Notes: generated by a model not told the origin, from the letters alone. DNA of 39,170 nucleotides from an uncultured Caryophanales bacterium (GCA_947306345.1 CAMZGG010000004.1:1-39170), one strand, 5' to 3'; shown: positions 9,435 to 18,012, counted from the stretch's first letter. Translations and numbers: made by a program.

Positions 9435-9463
9435 AGACTACATTTTTTAGGAATTGTTGTCAA
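9435..9463 (-). promoter_or_regulatory. glyS promoter
   Basis: A perfect -35 TTGACA at 9458-9463, a 17-nt spacer and a -10-like TAGTCT at 9435-9440. The predicted leader is about 30 nt and contains GAGGGG. Confidence 0.6.
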
Positions 9464-9486
9464 CCTATTATGAGTGTTATTATCCG

Positions 9487-10203
9487 CTATTTGCTATCAA
9501 TTAGCAAGCGCATGTTCTTGAAGTGATAGCCAAAAGCTTCTTCAATGTATTGTCTAAATTTGTCAAATAAGAGTAAGAGATCTTCACTTTTATAATCACT
9601 ACTTTTCAAGCGATAATCAGGACAATTGACGATTTTTCTAAGAAGAATCATCTGGTCTTTAGTTAAGTCTCTTTCCATTTCTGGTTGGTAGCAGTCTTCA
9701 CAAATGAAGCCACCATCACAAAATGAGAAAGTGACGATGTTATTTTTCTTTCCGCACATGACACATTGGTTAACTTCGAGTTGGAAACCGCCTAATCTCA
9801 CGGCATGAGCCATGAACTGTAACAAAGTTATAAGCCAATCATTTGTGGTCTTAAGGTTTTCCACTGCTTTCTCCAATAATGAGAACATCACGTGTTGTTC
9901 ATCATCAGGGAAGAGATTAAGCATCATCTCATCAATGGTCATAAGGCTCGCTAAGTATTTAGCGTCCATATCCACCTTTAAAGGTGAGAACAATGGTTTT
10001 GAGCTCTTCAAGATAGGATGAGCAAAGTTACCGTCCATTAGTTCAATATCAGCGACAGTTAAAACATTGTTCAATGCTGCGTTTTTACTTTTAGGATCTT
10101 TGATACCTCTAGCTAGAAAGGTCAAAGATTCATTTTCTGAGATAGCTTTCACTATCCCATCTTTTTCTTTATAAGGGGTAATTGAAAGAACAATTATTTT
10201 CAT
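9487..10203 (-). CDS. recO: DNA repair protein RecO
   Basis: A 238-residue RecO, which loads RecA with RecF/RecR in gap repair and anneals SSB-coated DNA. An N-terminal OB-fold (about 1-80) is followed by a helical domain with a four-Cys zinc finger, CVMCGKK and, 15 residues on, CEDC. Its start overlaps the era stop by 1 nt, so the two are coupled. The order ybeY-cdd-era-recO matches B. subtilis. Divergence of the first domain is usual for this fast-evolving family. Confidence 0.93.
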   Translation of the reverse strand: MKIIVLSITPYKEKDGIVKAISENESLTFLARGIKDPKSKNAALNNVLTVADIELMDGNFAHPILKSSKPLFSPLKVDMDAKYLASLMTIDEMMLNLFPDDEQHVMFSLLEKAVENLKTTNDWLITLLQFMAHAVRLGGFQLEVNQCVMCGKKNNIVTFSFCDGGFICEDCYQPEMERDLTKDQMILLRKIVNCPDYRLKSSDYKSEDLLLLFDKFRQYIEEAFGYHFKNMRLLIDSK

Positions 10204-11087
10204 TATTTTTCGTACTTATAGCCGTATTCCTTCAAAGAAGAAGGAGCGTCTCTCCAGCCTTCATCCACTTTCACTTGGAGTTCTAAGAAGACATGCTGAT
10301 TAAGTAATCTTTCAATGCTCATTCTTGCTTTAGAGCCGATTTCTTTAATGCGACTACCATTCTTACCGATGACAATGCCTTTTTGGCTTTCTTTTTCAAC
10401 GATAATAGAGGCGAATATTTGCATTGGTTTCTTTTCCCATTCAATGTGATCCATATAAATAGCCACAGAATGTGGAACTTCTTCTCTAAGTTGCTTTAAG
10501 ACCTTTTCACGGATGATTTCTTTGATTTGGAAGATTTCATCTTTATCAGTAATCATCTCTGGTGGATAGTAAGCTGGTCCTTCAGGGAGTAATTCTCTAA
10601 CTTTCTTAATGACTTCGTCGATGTTGAAGCCTTCTTTAGCGACAGCGTCAATGAATGTCGCATCTTTAAAGTATTCACGATAAGTCTTTTTGAGTAATTC
10701 TGTTTTATCTAATCTTGCTAAGTCAATTTTATTGAAGACGATAATTAATGGCACATTATGGATGTCCAAGTGTTCAATAACGAATGTATCACCAGTGCCG
10801 AAAGGTTTAGAAGCATCCACCACTAAGATTGCCACATCAACATCATGAGCGGCGCTATAGGCCATATTATTCATCTCTTTACCAAGTTGTTGCATTGGTT
10901 TGTGGATACCTGGAGTATCTAAAAAGACGATTTGTGTATCTTCATCGTTATAAATACCGATGATATTGTTTCTTGTGGTTTGTGATTTATCGGTAACGAT
11001 AGAAACATGATGGTTTATTAAACCATTCAAAAGCGTAGATTTACCAACGTTTGGTCTACCTAAAATAGCAACGAATCCGGATTTCAT
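10203..11087 (-). CDS. era: GTPase Era, 16S rRNA/30S assembly
   Basis: A 294-residue essential GTPase that binds the 3' end of 16S rRNA during 30S maturation. GTPase motifs: G1 GRPNVGKST, G2 TTRNNI, G3 DTPGIHKP, G4 NKID. A C-terminal KH domain has VIGKNGSRIKEIG. Length is typical. The start overlaps the cdd stop by 1 nt. It sits between cdd and recO, as in other Bacilli, and next to ybeY, which acts on the same rRNA end. Confidence 0.97.
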   Translation of the reverse strand: MKSGFVAILGRPNVGKSTLLNGLINHHVSIVTDKSQTTRNNIIGIYNDEDTQIVFLDTPGIHKPMQQLGKEMNNMAYSAAHDVDVAILVVDASKPFGTGDTFVIEHLDIHNVPLIIVFNKIDLARLDKTELLKKTYREYFKDATFIDAVAKEGFNIDEVIKKVRELLPEGPAYYPPEMITDKDEIFQIKEIIREKVLKQLREEVPHSVAIYMDHIEWEKKPMQIFASIIVEKESQKGIVIGKNGSRIKEIGSKARMSIERLLNQHVFLELQVKVDEGWRDAPSSLKEYGYKYEK

Positions 11088-11488
11088 TATTTCAAATCAT
11101 CTCCTGAGAACGCGAATGGAAGGAGTTCATCAATGTTGGTTTTATAACTATCACCTTTAAGGTTGGTCAACAGAATTGCACCATCTCTTGGGAATAATTC
11201 ACTAATCACTTGTCTACATGCACCACATGGTGAGCAAGGCGCATCTGTATCCGCAGCGATGGCTAAAGCCACGAAGTCAGCTTTCTTATAGCCATTCATC
11301 ATTGCATTGTAGATAGCGTTTCTTTCAGCGCACATGCATAAAGGATATGAGGAGTTTTCGACATTAGCCCCGACAAATACTTTACCATCTTTACAAAGTA
11401 AAGCAGCGCCAACCTGGAAGTTGGAATATGGGCTATAGGATAACTTTCTTGCCTCTACGGCTTGTTGCATTAATTCTTCATCTTTCAT
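11087..11488 (-). CDS. cdd: Cytidine deaminase
   Basis: A 133-residue homotetrameric-type cytidine deaminase of pyrimidine salvage (cytidine/deoxycytidine to uridine/deoxyuridine). Zinc and catalytic motifs are CAERNAIYNA (Cys-x-Glu) and PCSPCGACRQVI. I chose the ATG at 11488 because GAGG lies 8 nt upstream, overlapping the ybeY stop; the in-frame GTG at 11500 lies inside ybeY and lacks such support. Coupled to ybeY and era. Confidence 0.95.
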   Translation of the reverse strand: MKDEELMQQAVEARKLSYSPYSNFQVGAALLCKDGKVFVGANVENSSYPLCMCAERNAIYNAMMNGYKKADFVALAIAADTDAPCSPCGACRQVISELFPRDGAILLTNLKGDSYKTNIDELLPFAFSGDDLK

Positions 11489-11496
11489 AAGATACC

Positions 11497-11940
11497 TCAC
11501 GCTAAGATTTCTTCTTGTAAAGAAAACATTATTTTTTCATCCTCTGCTGTCATATGGTCATAGCCAAGAAGATGTAATAATCCATGAACAAATAGGAACC
11601 TGAGTTCACGATCTAGACTATGGCCATAAGCAACAGCTTGTTCTCTGGCTTTATCGAATGAGATATAAATCTCACCGAGGACGACCATTTGTTTAGAGTG
11701 AAAGATTTTATCTTTGTTTTCATCTCCATCCATAAAGGCAAAAGAGATGACATCGGTTGGACGATCAATTTTACGATATTCTCTGTTAATCTTATGAATA
11801 AATTCATTATCTACGAAAGTGACACTGATATATGGATCAAACTCTAAGCCGAGATGCTTAAGAGTCTTCACCACTAATGATTCATAGACACTTTGATAAT
11901 CGTTTAATGATTCGTCGAAAGAGTTAAAATCGAGTTCCAT
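11497..11940 (-). CDS. ybeY: Endoribonuclease YbeY, rRNA maturation
   Basis: A 147-residue zinc-dependent RNase for 16S rRNA 3'-end maturation and ribosome quality control. The metal-binding signature HGLLHLLGYDH is near residues 118-128, and RPTDVISFAF is also conserved. The gene ends in TGA. No Shine-Dalgarno precedes the ATG at 11940; instead an extended -10 (TGTTATGAT) ends 6 nt upstream, implying a leaderless transcript independent of the C39-peptidase gene in front. It begins the ybeY-cdd-era-recO operon; phoH and dgkA, which flank it in B. subtilis, are absent here. Confidence 0.96.
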   Translation of the reverse strand: MELDFNSFDESLNDYQSVYESLVVKTLKHLGLEFDPYISVTFVDNEFIHKINREYRKIDRPTDVISFAFMDGDENKDKIFHSKQMVVLGEIYISFDKAREQAVAYGHSLDRELRFLFVHGLLHLLGYDHMTAEDEKIMFSLQEEILA

Positions 11941-11955
11941 GATGAAATCATAACA
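11941..11955 (-). promoter_or_regulatory. ybeY promoter, leaderless, extended -10
   Basis: TG-T-TATGAT on the minus strand (-10 at 11947-11952) ends 6 nt before the ybeY ATG. There is no Shine-Dalgarno. It would uncouple ybeY from the C39-peptidase gene upstream. Confidence 0.55.
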
Positions 11956-11959
11956 TTAA

Positions 11960-13174
11960 TTATTCGTGTTTTCTATTAATTTCATCTTGATGAACGATAT
12001 TATTGACTCTCGCTTTACAAAGTAAGTTCTCCTCTAATCGGTTATCATAGCCAAATAACGGTGTTAAGGATTGATATAACAGCAATGAAAGACAGGTATA
12101 GAAAATGATGTTAGGGATGGAGAAGGACTTTTCCGCGACGCATAGAGCGAGACTAGCGATTAATAGGAAAAGGGCCACTACTCCTTTCTTGGCAAATTCC
12201 ATGTAAGCATAGCGATAAGCTTTAACCTCCATGGTTTTAACCTTCATTTCGACACCATCAACATCACTGATTGTTCTGAGGTCGCACTCTTCATGATAGA
12301 TCTCTTTTCCGAGGCTTCTGTTATAAGGGGAGAAAAAGAAGACATCGAGATAAGCAGCTAACAAAGAAGCAAAGATCAAAATCAGATAATCAAGCGAGTT
12401 GATAATCGAAATGGTGATGATGAGAATAACGATGAGCAAAGAGAAGAGAAGATTGAGGCCACTACTTAGAGAATACTTTTTATATTCTTGCCCGCGCTTG
12501 TAGAATTCGAAGTATTCATGACTGCGTACATAAGGTAAGAAACGTCTTAGATACTTATCGAAGCGCTGCATTCTTTTGAGCAAAGTAAATCTTAATAAGA
12601 TTTCACTTACTAGGCTCAGTCCGGCAAACACCAGGGGTAGAACAATGTTGCCATCAGGTTTAATAAAGAATGTAGCGACAGCGATAAATATTGCGGTAAG
12701 GGTCTGAAAGATTGATGAAACCACGGTACCTTTTGGGTCCTTAGAGTCAATGACGTTATAGGGGTATGGATGCTTATTAAAGCTGTTCACTGCTAAAAGG
12801 GTGCCATCCCAACTTGGTATTAACGAATCAATCTTTTGCCACTTGATGCCTGTTGCAGGATCATGAACTTTGACCGTATTGCCTTTTCTTTGACTGACCA
12901 AAACGGCGTGTGGACACTCATTTGCTCCGATGACAGTTAAAATCACAGGAAACTTATCAAAGTGTCTTAAATCGTCTTTATCGTCTATTCTTGCGGCAAA
13001 TAAGGTCACCTCGTAGCGCTGAGCAATCAAAGTTAGCTCTTGATAGTTGTATTGCCCATGCTCCTCTTCCTCGCTCAGATAGAGATATCTTTCATCTTTT
13101 TGCACTATGGCTAATAGCATTTTTAGACATGCCATGCCACAGCTTGAATTACTTAATTGTGGAATATAGTACAT
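11960..13174 (-). CDS. C39-family cysteine peptidase fused to six TM helices, no ATPase
   Basis: A 404-residue protein. Residues 1-130 are a C39 (bacteriocin-processing) peptidase with an intact active site: oxyanion Gln6, Cys12 in SSCGMACL, His89 in CPHAVLV, Asp105 in VHDPATG. Six predicted membrane helices follow (about 151-171, 177-198, 239-259, 261-281, 331-347, 353-372), then a 28-residue tail. In typical family members (ComA, LagD type) the same order is followed by a nucleotide-binding domain; here there is no Walker A, signature or Walker B, so the protein is only the peptidase and membrane half. Known family members cleave after Gly-Gly in peptide leaders and export the peptide. A separate ATPase may exist elsewhere. 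The upstream 37-nt element is shared with comEA. AGGAGG precedes the ATG by 6 nt. Confidence 0.85.
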   Translation of the reverse strand: MYYIPQLSNSSCGMACLKMLLAIVQKDERYLYLSEEEEHGQYNYQELTLIAQRYEVTLFAARIDDKDDLRHFDKFPVILTVIGANECPHAVLVSQRKGNTVKVHDPATGIKWQKIDSLIPSWDGTLLAVNSFNKHPYPYNVIDSKDPKGTVVSSIFQTLTAIFIAVATFFIKPDGNIVLPLVFAGLSLVSEILLRFTLLKRMQRFDKYLRRFLPYVRSHEYFEFYKRGQEYKKYSLSSGLNLLFSLLIVILIITISIINSLDYLILIFASLLAAYLDVFFFSPYNRSLGKEIYHEECDLRTISDVDGVEMKVKTMEVKAYRYAYMEFAKKGVVALFLLIASLALCVAEKSFSIPNIIFYTCLSLLLYQSLTPLFGYDNRLEENLLCKARVNNIVHQDEINRKHE

Positions 13175-13184
13175 TTAACACCTC

Positions 13185-13221
13185 CTATTAATGAAATAGG
13201 GGCGTTTTTCCAAATTTGTCC
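13185..13221 (-). promoter_or_regulatory. Com-type shared element, copy 1 (before C39 peptidase gene)
   Basis: On the minus strand GGACAAATTTG (13211-13221), 11 nt, then CTATTTCATTAATAG (13185-13199). It matches the comEA copy at 32 of 37 positions with identical spacing. GGACAA and CTATTT are 16 nt apart, a promoter-like distance. CTATT/AATAG is an inverted repeat; the adjoining AGGAGG (13179-13184) is the Shine-Dalgarno. The predicted leader would be only about 12 nt. Function is inferred. Confidence 0.6.
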
Positions 13222-13251
13222 AAAAAACTTGCAAAATTTTTTTGAGGAAAT

Positions 13252-13274
13252 AAAAAACCGGATAAATCCGGTTT
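13252..13274 (-). terminator. Intrinsic terminator of dnaJ
   Basis: A 9-bp inverted repeat, AAACCGGAT / ATCCGGTTT, with a short loop, followed on the minus strand by a T-tract at 13252-13257. The 5' arm overlaps the dnaJ stop codon. A T-tract on the other side also makes it potentially bidirectional. Confidence 0.85.
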
Positions 13275-14406
13275 ATTTTTTGAAGATTTTTTTGAACTTC
13301 GCCAACAATGAGTCATCTTTGCCCATTTCTTGACGATATTGAGTTAATAGTTCTTTTTGCTTTCTATTCAAGGAAGTTGGCATCTTGATATCGAGATGGA
13401 CGTATTGATCACCAGGTCGACCACTTCTTAAATCTTTCACGCCTTGGCCACGCATTCTGAAGATTTGTCCAGGTTGTGTGCCCGCAGGAATATTGAGAGT
13501 GGCTTCACCATACACGGTTGGAACATCCACGCTTGTGCCTAAGATGGCATCAATGAAGTCAACTGGGACTGTTAAATGGATGTCGTTACCATCTCTTTTG
13601 AAGAATTCATGTGGCTTGACGTTCACTTCTACGAAGAGGTCACCGTTTGGACCACCATTAGCGCCTCTTTCACCCATGCCTTGGACACGGATTTGTTGGC
13701 CGTTATTAATACCGGCGATAATGTGAACCTTAATGTTCTTCTTAACTCTGTTGTAGCCTTTACCACCACAGTTTGGACATGGATTAGAAATGATTTTGCC
13801 TGAACCATTACAACGTGTACATGTTTCTTGTTGTTCAATCACACCAAAGAGGCTTCTTCTTTGTACACGGACATAACCATGACCACCACAGTTAGGACAT
13901 GTCTTCACATCACTGGCGCTTTTAGCGCCTGTACCATGACAGGTCGCGCATTGTTCATCAACGGTTAATGGGATTTCGATATCTCTACCTAAGATGGTAT
14001 CCATGAAGTCGACTTTGACACGCACAATAGCGTCGTTGCCTCTTCTTGGACCAGTACTTGCTCTTTGTTGACGACGACCACCACCAAAGAAAGATGAGAA
14101 GATATCGCCTAAGTCTACGCCATCAGCGCCAAAGCCACCGAAACCACCTTCAAATGGGTTGCTTCCTGGGCCACCAGCGCCTTGTTCGAATGCCGCATGA
14201 CCAAATTGGTCATAAGCACTTCTTTTTTGATCATCGAAAAGGATGTCATAAGCTTCTTGTACTTCTTTGAATTTCTCCGCATCACCAGTTTCATGGTTAT
14301 CGGGGTGATATTTCTTTGCGAGTTTACGGTAAGCGCTTTTAATTTCGTCTTTAGAGGCGCTTTTAGAAACACCTAGTACCTCGTAAAAATCTCTTTTCTC
14401 TGCCAT
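13273..14406 (-). CDS. dnaJ: Chaperone DnaJ (Hsp40)
   Basis: A 377-residue type I J-protein that delivers clients to DnaK and stimulates its ATPase. J-domain at residues 1-70 with the HPD motif (YHPDNHE), a Gly/Phe-rich linker (about 78-120), four CxxCxGxG zinc repeats (CATCHGTG, CPNCGGHG, CTRCNGSG, CPNCGGKG), and a C-terminal substrate-binding region. The ATG at 14406 has AAAGGA upstream. Last gene of hrcA-grpE-dnaK-dnaJ, closed by a terminator overlapping its stop. Confidence 0.98.
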   Translation of the reverse strand: MAEKRDFYEVLGVSKSASKDEIKSAYRKLAKKYHPDNHETGDAEKFKEVQEAYDILFDDQKRSAYDQFGHAAFEQGAGGPGSNPFEGGFGGFGADGVDLGDIFSSFFGGGRRQQRASTGPRRGNDAIVRVKVDFMDTILGRDIEIPLTVDEQCATCHGTGAKSASDVKTCPNCGGHGYVRVQRRSLFGVIEQQETCTRCNGSGKIISNPCPNCGGKGYNRVKKNIKVHIIAGINNGQQIRVQGMGERGANGGPNGDLFVEVNVKPHEFFKRDGNDIHLTVPVDFIDAILGTSVDVPTVYGEATLNIPAGTQPGQIFRMRGQGVKDLRSGRPGDQYVHLDIKMPTSLNRKQKELLTQYRQEMGKDDSLLAKFKKIFKK

Positions 14407-14431
14407 GATAATCCTTTCTATTCACGCATAG

Positions 14432-14448
14432 AGGGGCATTAAGCCCCT
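14432..14448 (-). other. dnaK-dnaJ intergenic hairpin
   Basis: A 6-bp GC-rich stem, AGGGGC / GCCCCT with loop TTAAT, in the 74-nt dnaK-dnaJ spacer. No T-tract follows, so it is more likely a processing or stability hairpin that lowers dnaJ relative to dnaK than a terminator. Confidence 0.5.
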
Positions 14449-14480
14449 ACCATGCTTGGAAATTGTTGTTTAATTGATAA

Positions 14481-16310
14481 TTAGTTTTTCTTTGTGAAGT
14501 CAGCATCAACGACATCATCTGGGTTTGTACCAGCGGTGCCTTGTTCCGCTTGACCGTTAGGTTGTGCGCCAGCGTTATTAGCTTGTTGTTGTTGCATAAA
14601 TGCGGCGGCTTGTTCGAGTTCATTGATACGGGCTTTTAATGTGGCCATATCGTTATTATCTAAAGCGGTCTTTAATTCATCACGTAATTTTTGTGTTTGT
14701 TCTTTTTGGGCTGGATCCATAGAGGCACCTTTTTCTTGCATAGCAAGGTCGATGTCGTTAATCATGGATTCGGCTTTATTACGGAGTTCGATGTCTTCTT
14801 TACGTTTAGCATCTTCTTCAGCGTGTTCTTCCGCTTCACGGACCATTCTATCGATATCTTCTTTAGAAAGACCATTACTACCAGAAATTGTGATGTTTTG
14901 TTCTTTTTGTGTATCTAAGTCTTTCGCGTTAACTTTAACGATACCGTTAACGTCGATAGAAAATGTGACTTCAATTCTTGGTTCACCACGTCTGGCTGGT
15001 TTAATACCATTGAGTTGGAAGTGACCTAATAACTTGTTATCGTGGGCCATTGGTCTTTCACCTTGGTAGACCATGATGTCAACGGCTGGTTGGTTATCCG
15101 CAGCGGTTGAGAAGATTTGACTCTTAGTGGTTGGGATGGTTGTATTTCTTGTGATTAATGGAGTCATAACACCACCTAAGGTTTCAATACCTAAGGTTAA
15201 TGGAGTGACGTCTAATAAGACTACGTCTTTAACATCACCAGAGACAACACCACCTTGGTAAGCCGCACCGATAGAAACAGCTTCATCTGGGTTAACGGAT
15301 AAGTTTGGTTTCTTACCAGTTAATCTAGCGACTAATTCTTGAACGGCAGGCATACGGATGGAACCACCGATTAATAAGACTTGGTTGAGTTCAGAAGCAC
15401 TCATATGAGCATCGGCTAAAGCACGTCTCACTGGTTCTTCACATCTATTTAAAAGATGTCTTGTTAAATCTTGGAATTTAGCACGGCTTAAGGTAACTTC
15501 GAAGTTAACTGGGCCAGCGCTTGTCATACTAATGAATGGTAAGGAGATAACTGTTTCCATAGAAGCAGAGAGTTCGATTTTAGCTTTTTCAGCAGCTTCT
15601 CTAATTCTTTGTAAGGAACCTTTATCTGTGATATCAACGTTAGATTGAATTTTGATTTGGGCTTTGATCCAGTCAGCAACAACGGCATCCCAGTCATCAC
15701 CACCGAGGTGGTTATCACCAGCGGTAGAAATAACTTCGAATGTGCCATCCCCAATATCGAGGATGGAAACGTCGAATGTACCACCACCTAAGTCGAAGAC
15801 TAAGATCTTTTCGGATTTATCGTTTTCTAAGCCATAGGCTAAGGCCGCAGCGGTTGGTTCGTTAATGATACGAACGACATCAAGACCAGCGATTTGACCA
15901 GCGTCTTTTGTCGCTTGTCTTTGGGCATCGTTGAAGTAAGCAGGAACGGTAATGACCGCTTTAGCGACGCTTTGACCTAAATGAGCTTCAGCGTATTTTT
16001 TCATGTAAGCAAGAATCTTTGCGGAGATTTCTTGTGGGGTGAATTGTTTATTCACGCATTTAATGTTGACCTTTTCCGCACTACCCATAATTCTCTTAAT
16101 GGAACTAACTGTATCTGGGTTTGTGACGGCTTGACGTTTAGCCGCATTACCAACGATTTCTTCACCGTTAGCTTTAAAAGCTACGACGGAAGGTGTGGTC
16201 ACTGTGCCTTCAGGGTTTGGAATAACTTTGACTGTACCATCAGCTTGTAAGTAACTGACGACTGAGTTTGTGGTACCTAAGTCGATACCTAAGATGATTT
16301 CTTTTGCCAT
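14481..16310 (-). CDS. dnaK: Chaperone DnaK (Hsp70)
   Basis: A 609-residue Hsp70. The N-terminal ATPase domain starts [11 protein letters not shown] and has [42 protein letters not shown] and [10 protein letters not shown] linker of the [13 protein letters not shown] type leads to the substrate-binding domain, and the C-terminal lid ends in a Gln/Asn/Gly-rich tail. The 24-residue gap seen when compared with Gram-negative Hsp70s is typical of Gram-positive forms. The ATG has AGGAGG upstream. Third gene of the HrcA-controlled operon. Confidence 0.98.
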   Translation of the reverse strand: MAKEIILGIDLGTTNSVVSYLQADGTVKVIPNPEGTVTTPSVVAFKANGEEIVGNAAKRQAVTNPDTVSSIKRIMGSAEKVNIKCVNKQFTPQEISAKILAYMKKYAEAHLGQSVAKAVITVPAYFNDAQRQATKDAGQIAGLDVVRIINEPTAAALAYGLENDKSEKILVFDLGGGTFDVSILDIGDGTFEVISTAGDNHLGGDDWDAVVADWIKAQIKIQSNVDITDKGSLQRIREAAEKAKIELSASMETVISLPFISMTSAGPVNFEVTLSRAKFQDLTRHLLNRCEEPVRRALADAHMSASELNQVLLIGGSIRMPAVQELVARLTGKKPNLSVNPDEAVSIGAAYQGGVVSGDVKDVVLLDVTPLTLGIETLGGVMTPLITRNTTIPTTKSQIFSTAADNQPAVDIMVYQGERPMAHDNKLLGHFQLNGIKPARRGEPRIEVTFSIDVNGIVKVNAKDLDTQKEQNITISGSNGLSKEDIDRMVREAEEHAEEDAKRKEDIELRNKAESMINDIDLAMQEKGASMDPAQKEQTQKLRDELKTALDNNDMATLKARINELEQAAAFMQQQQANNAGAQPNGQAEQGTAGTNPDDVVDADFTKKN

Positions 16311-16326
16311 AATTTATGTCCTCCTA

Positions 16327-16887
16327 TTAAGCGTCTGCTTTGACGCTCTCTTTGTTTTCTTCTTTTTTGTTTTTGCTCACTGAGACTCTTGCGGGTCTAA
16401 TGAGACGTCCATGTAATTCATAGCCTTTAGCATACACTTTTGTGACGAGGTTTTCTTCGCCCTCTTGTTCAGTGACGTCAACGGCGTCCATGGTTTTGTC
16501 GGAGAATTTTTCTCCGAGCTTTGGAGCGATTTCTTTCACTCCTTCGTTTTCAAGTGCGCTCACGAAGTTACGATAGATGAATTGGAAACCCACTAAGTAG
16601 TTCTTAACTTCTGGGCTTGGTGGTTCGTTATCAAGGGCCATATGGAAGCTGTCCAATACTGGAAGTAATTCTTCCACGAATCCCATCGCTCTATAGCGCA
16701 TTGCATCAGAATGTTCTTTTTCTAAGTTCATACGGAGATTCTTTGTATCTGCGTAGGCTCTATAGTATTCGTTTTTCCAATGATCTGAATCAGCCTTTGC
16801 TTTAGCAAGTTCTTCTTCAAGCTCTTGGATGCGTTTTTTGTCTTTGTTCTTTTCGTCTTTAACTTGTTCTTTATTTTCTTTAGGCAT
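16327..16887 (-). CDS. grpE: Nucleotide exchange factor GrpE
   Basis: A 186-residue GrpE, which releases ADP from DnaK. A charged N-terminal coiled-coil (about 8-75) is followed by the beta-domain with KGYELHGRLIRPARVSVSK at the C-terminus. I prefer the ATG at 16887 (GGAGG 8 nt upstream) to the GTG one codon before. It overlaps the end of hrcA by 8 nt, in the usual hrcA-grpE-dnaK-dnaJ order. Confidence 0.95.
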   Translation of the reverse strand: MPKENKEQVKDEKNKDKKRIQELEEELAKAKADSDHWKNEYYRAYADTKNLRMNLEKEHSDAMRYRAMGFVEELLPVLDSFHMALDNEPPSPEVKNYLVGFQFIYRNFVSALENEGVKEIAPKLGEKFSDKTMDAVDVTEQEGEENLVTKVYAKGYELHGRLIRPARVSVSKNKKEENKESVKADA

Positions 16888-17923
16888 CACCTTTACCTCC
16901 TTTGTTGTTTAATCCTTTGAAGTAATCGGTTAATGTTTCAGCGATATATTCCAAAGCGGATAAAGCTTGGTCATAATCGATTCTTGTTGGTCCGAGTAAT
17001 GTAATCGCACGATTACCTTCGTCTCCTAAGTCAATTTTCGCTGTCACCATTGAGACATCAGGATTGCCTTCGATATCACCGATACGAATGATTCGGCCTT
17101 CGTCATCCTTTTTAATCTCATCTTTAACTTCTTTAAGAAGTTGTTGGTCGTTCAATAACTTGAAGACTCTTTCTAATTTTTCTGTATCATTCTTGTATTC
17201 CTCACGAGTGAAGAGCTCATCTCTACCATAGAGGGATAAACGGTCACTAGCGAAGCGCATGAATGTTTCAAGTAAGGCTTGATAGACAAGGTCATGACCA
17301 ACGATATAATCGTTAAGGACTGGCTTTAAGGCTTCAGTCTTCTCAACGAGTTCAACGATTGGTGTGCCTTTTAATCTATCGTTTAATAACGAGACACAAT
17401 TAACGATTTCGCCCGCTTTTAAGTTTTCAGGAACGATGAAGGTTTTGTTTTCAACATAGCCCTTATCAGTAACGAAGATCGCGGTAATTGTGTTATCAGA
17501 GATCTGCACCATTTGGATAGATGCTAATTTTTCTTTGTTTTCATCTGGACCCATGACAACGGTGACTAAATTAGTCATATGAGACAATATCTCACAGCTT
17601 TCTTTGATGACCGCATCAATGGACTTAACTTTTTGATCAAGAACGGTTTGAATGCTGTTCTTAAGTTGTTCATTAACGGAACCATCTCTTAAGTTATCGC
17701 AGTAATAACGGTAGCCTTTCGCGCTTGGGACACGGCCGCTGCTACTATGTGTCTTTTCGATAAGTCCCATCTTTTCTAAAGCAAACATTTCATTTCTAAT
17801 GGTCGCTGAGGAATATGGAAGCTTATATTCTTCGATGAGGGTATGAGAGCCAACTGGCTGGGCATTTTTAATAAAGTATTCAACGATGTATTTCAAGATC
17901 GTATCACTACGTGTTAGAGCCAT
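16880..17923 (-). CDS. hrcA: Heat-inducible transcription repressor HrcA
   Basis: A 347-residue repressor that binds CIRCE operators and is kept active by GroE. The N-terminal winged helix (about 1-75) has SHTLIEEYKLPYSSATIRNEM and THSSSGRVPSAKGYRYY, followed by the effector domain with GPTRIDYDQALSALEYIAE at the end. Start ATG 17923 has GGAGG upstream. First gene of the chaperone operon, with two CIRCE-like operators upstream, so it is autoregulated. Confidence 0.97.
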   Translation of the reverse strand: MALTRSDTILKYIVEYFIKNAQPVGSHTLIEEYKLPYSSATIRNEMFALEKMGLIEKTHSSSGRVPSAKGYRYYCDNLRDGSVNEQLKNSIQTVLDQKVKSIDAVIKESCEILSHMTNLVTVVMGPDENKEKLASIQMVQISDNTITAIFVTDKGYVENKTFIVPENLKAGEIVNCVSLLNDRLKGTPIVELVEKTEALKPVLNDYIVGHDLVYQALLETFMRFASDRLSLYGRDELFTREEYKNDTEKLERVFKLLNDQQLLKEVKDEIKKDDEGRIIRIGDIEGNPDVSMVTAKIDLGDEGNRAITLLGPTRIDYDQALSALEYIAETLTDYFKGLNNKGGKGDA

Positions 17924-17939
17924 GGTTTTCTCCTCCTTT

Positions 17940-17966
17940 TTAGCACTCTATCTCTTTTTGTGCTAA
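17940..17966 (-). promoter_or_regulatory. CIRCE operator 1
   Basis: TTAGCACTC, 9 nt, TTGTGCTAA: close to the consensus TTAGCACTC-N9-GAGTGCTAA with two mismatches. It covers the predicted transcription start and lies in the hrcA leader, directly upstream of the Shine-Dalgarno. Confidence 0.9.
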
Positions 17967-17970
17967 CTAC

Positions 17971-17998
17971 ATTTTAATTGTTTTATTAGCACTGTCAA
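17971..17998 (-). promoter_or_regulatory. hrcA operon promoter
   Basis: A perfect -35 TTGACA at 17993-17998, a 16-nt spacer and -10 TAAAAT at 17971-17976, read leftward. The -35 lies inside the upstream CIRCE element, so HrcA binding would block RNA polymerase. Confidence 0.85.
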
Positions 17999-18012
17999 GC
18001 GTTATGTGCTAA
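17986..18012 (-). promoter_or_regulatory. CIRCE operator 2
   Basis: TTAGCACTG, 9 nt, ATGTGCTAA: a second CIRCE-like repeat with three mismatches to the consensus arms. It overlaps the -35 box, so two operators bracket the promoter. Confidence 0.8.

Noticed and set aside
9398-9486. T-box or other riboswitch before glyS
   Set aside because: The leader predicted after TTGACA/TAGTCT is about 30 nt, too short, and no TGGNACCGCG core is present.
13478-13803. Two open frames on the + strand opposite dnaJ
   Set aside because: Antisense shadows of the conserved DnaJ coding sequence with no start signals.
14623-15024. 133-codon open frame on the + strand opposite dnaK
   Set aside because: Lies wholly antisense to the conserved dnaK; no promoter or ribosome site, and hydrophobicity reflects the helical lid of DnaK.
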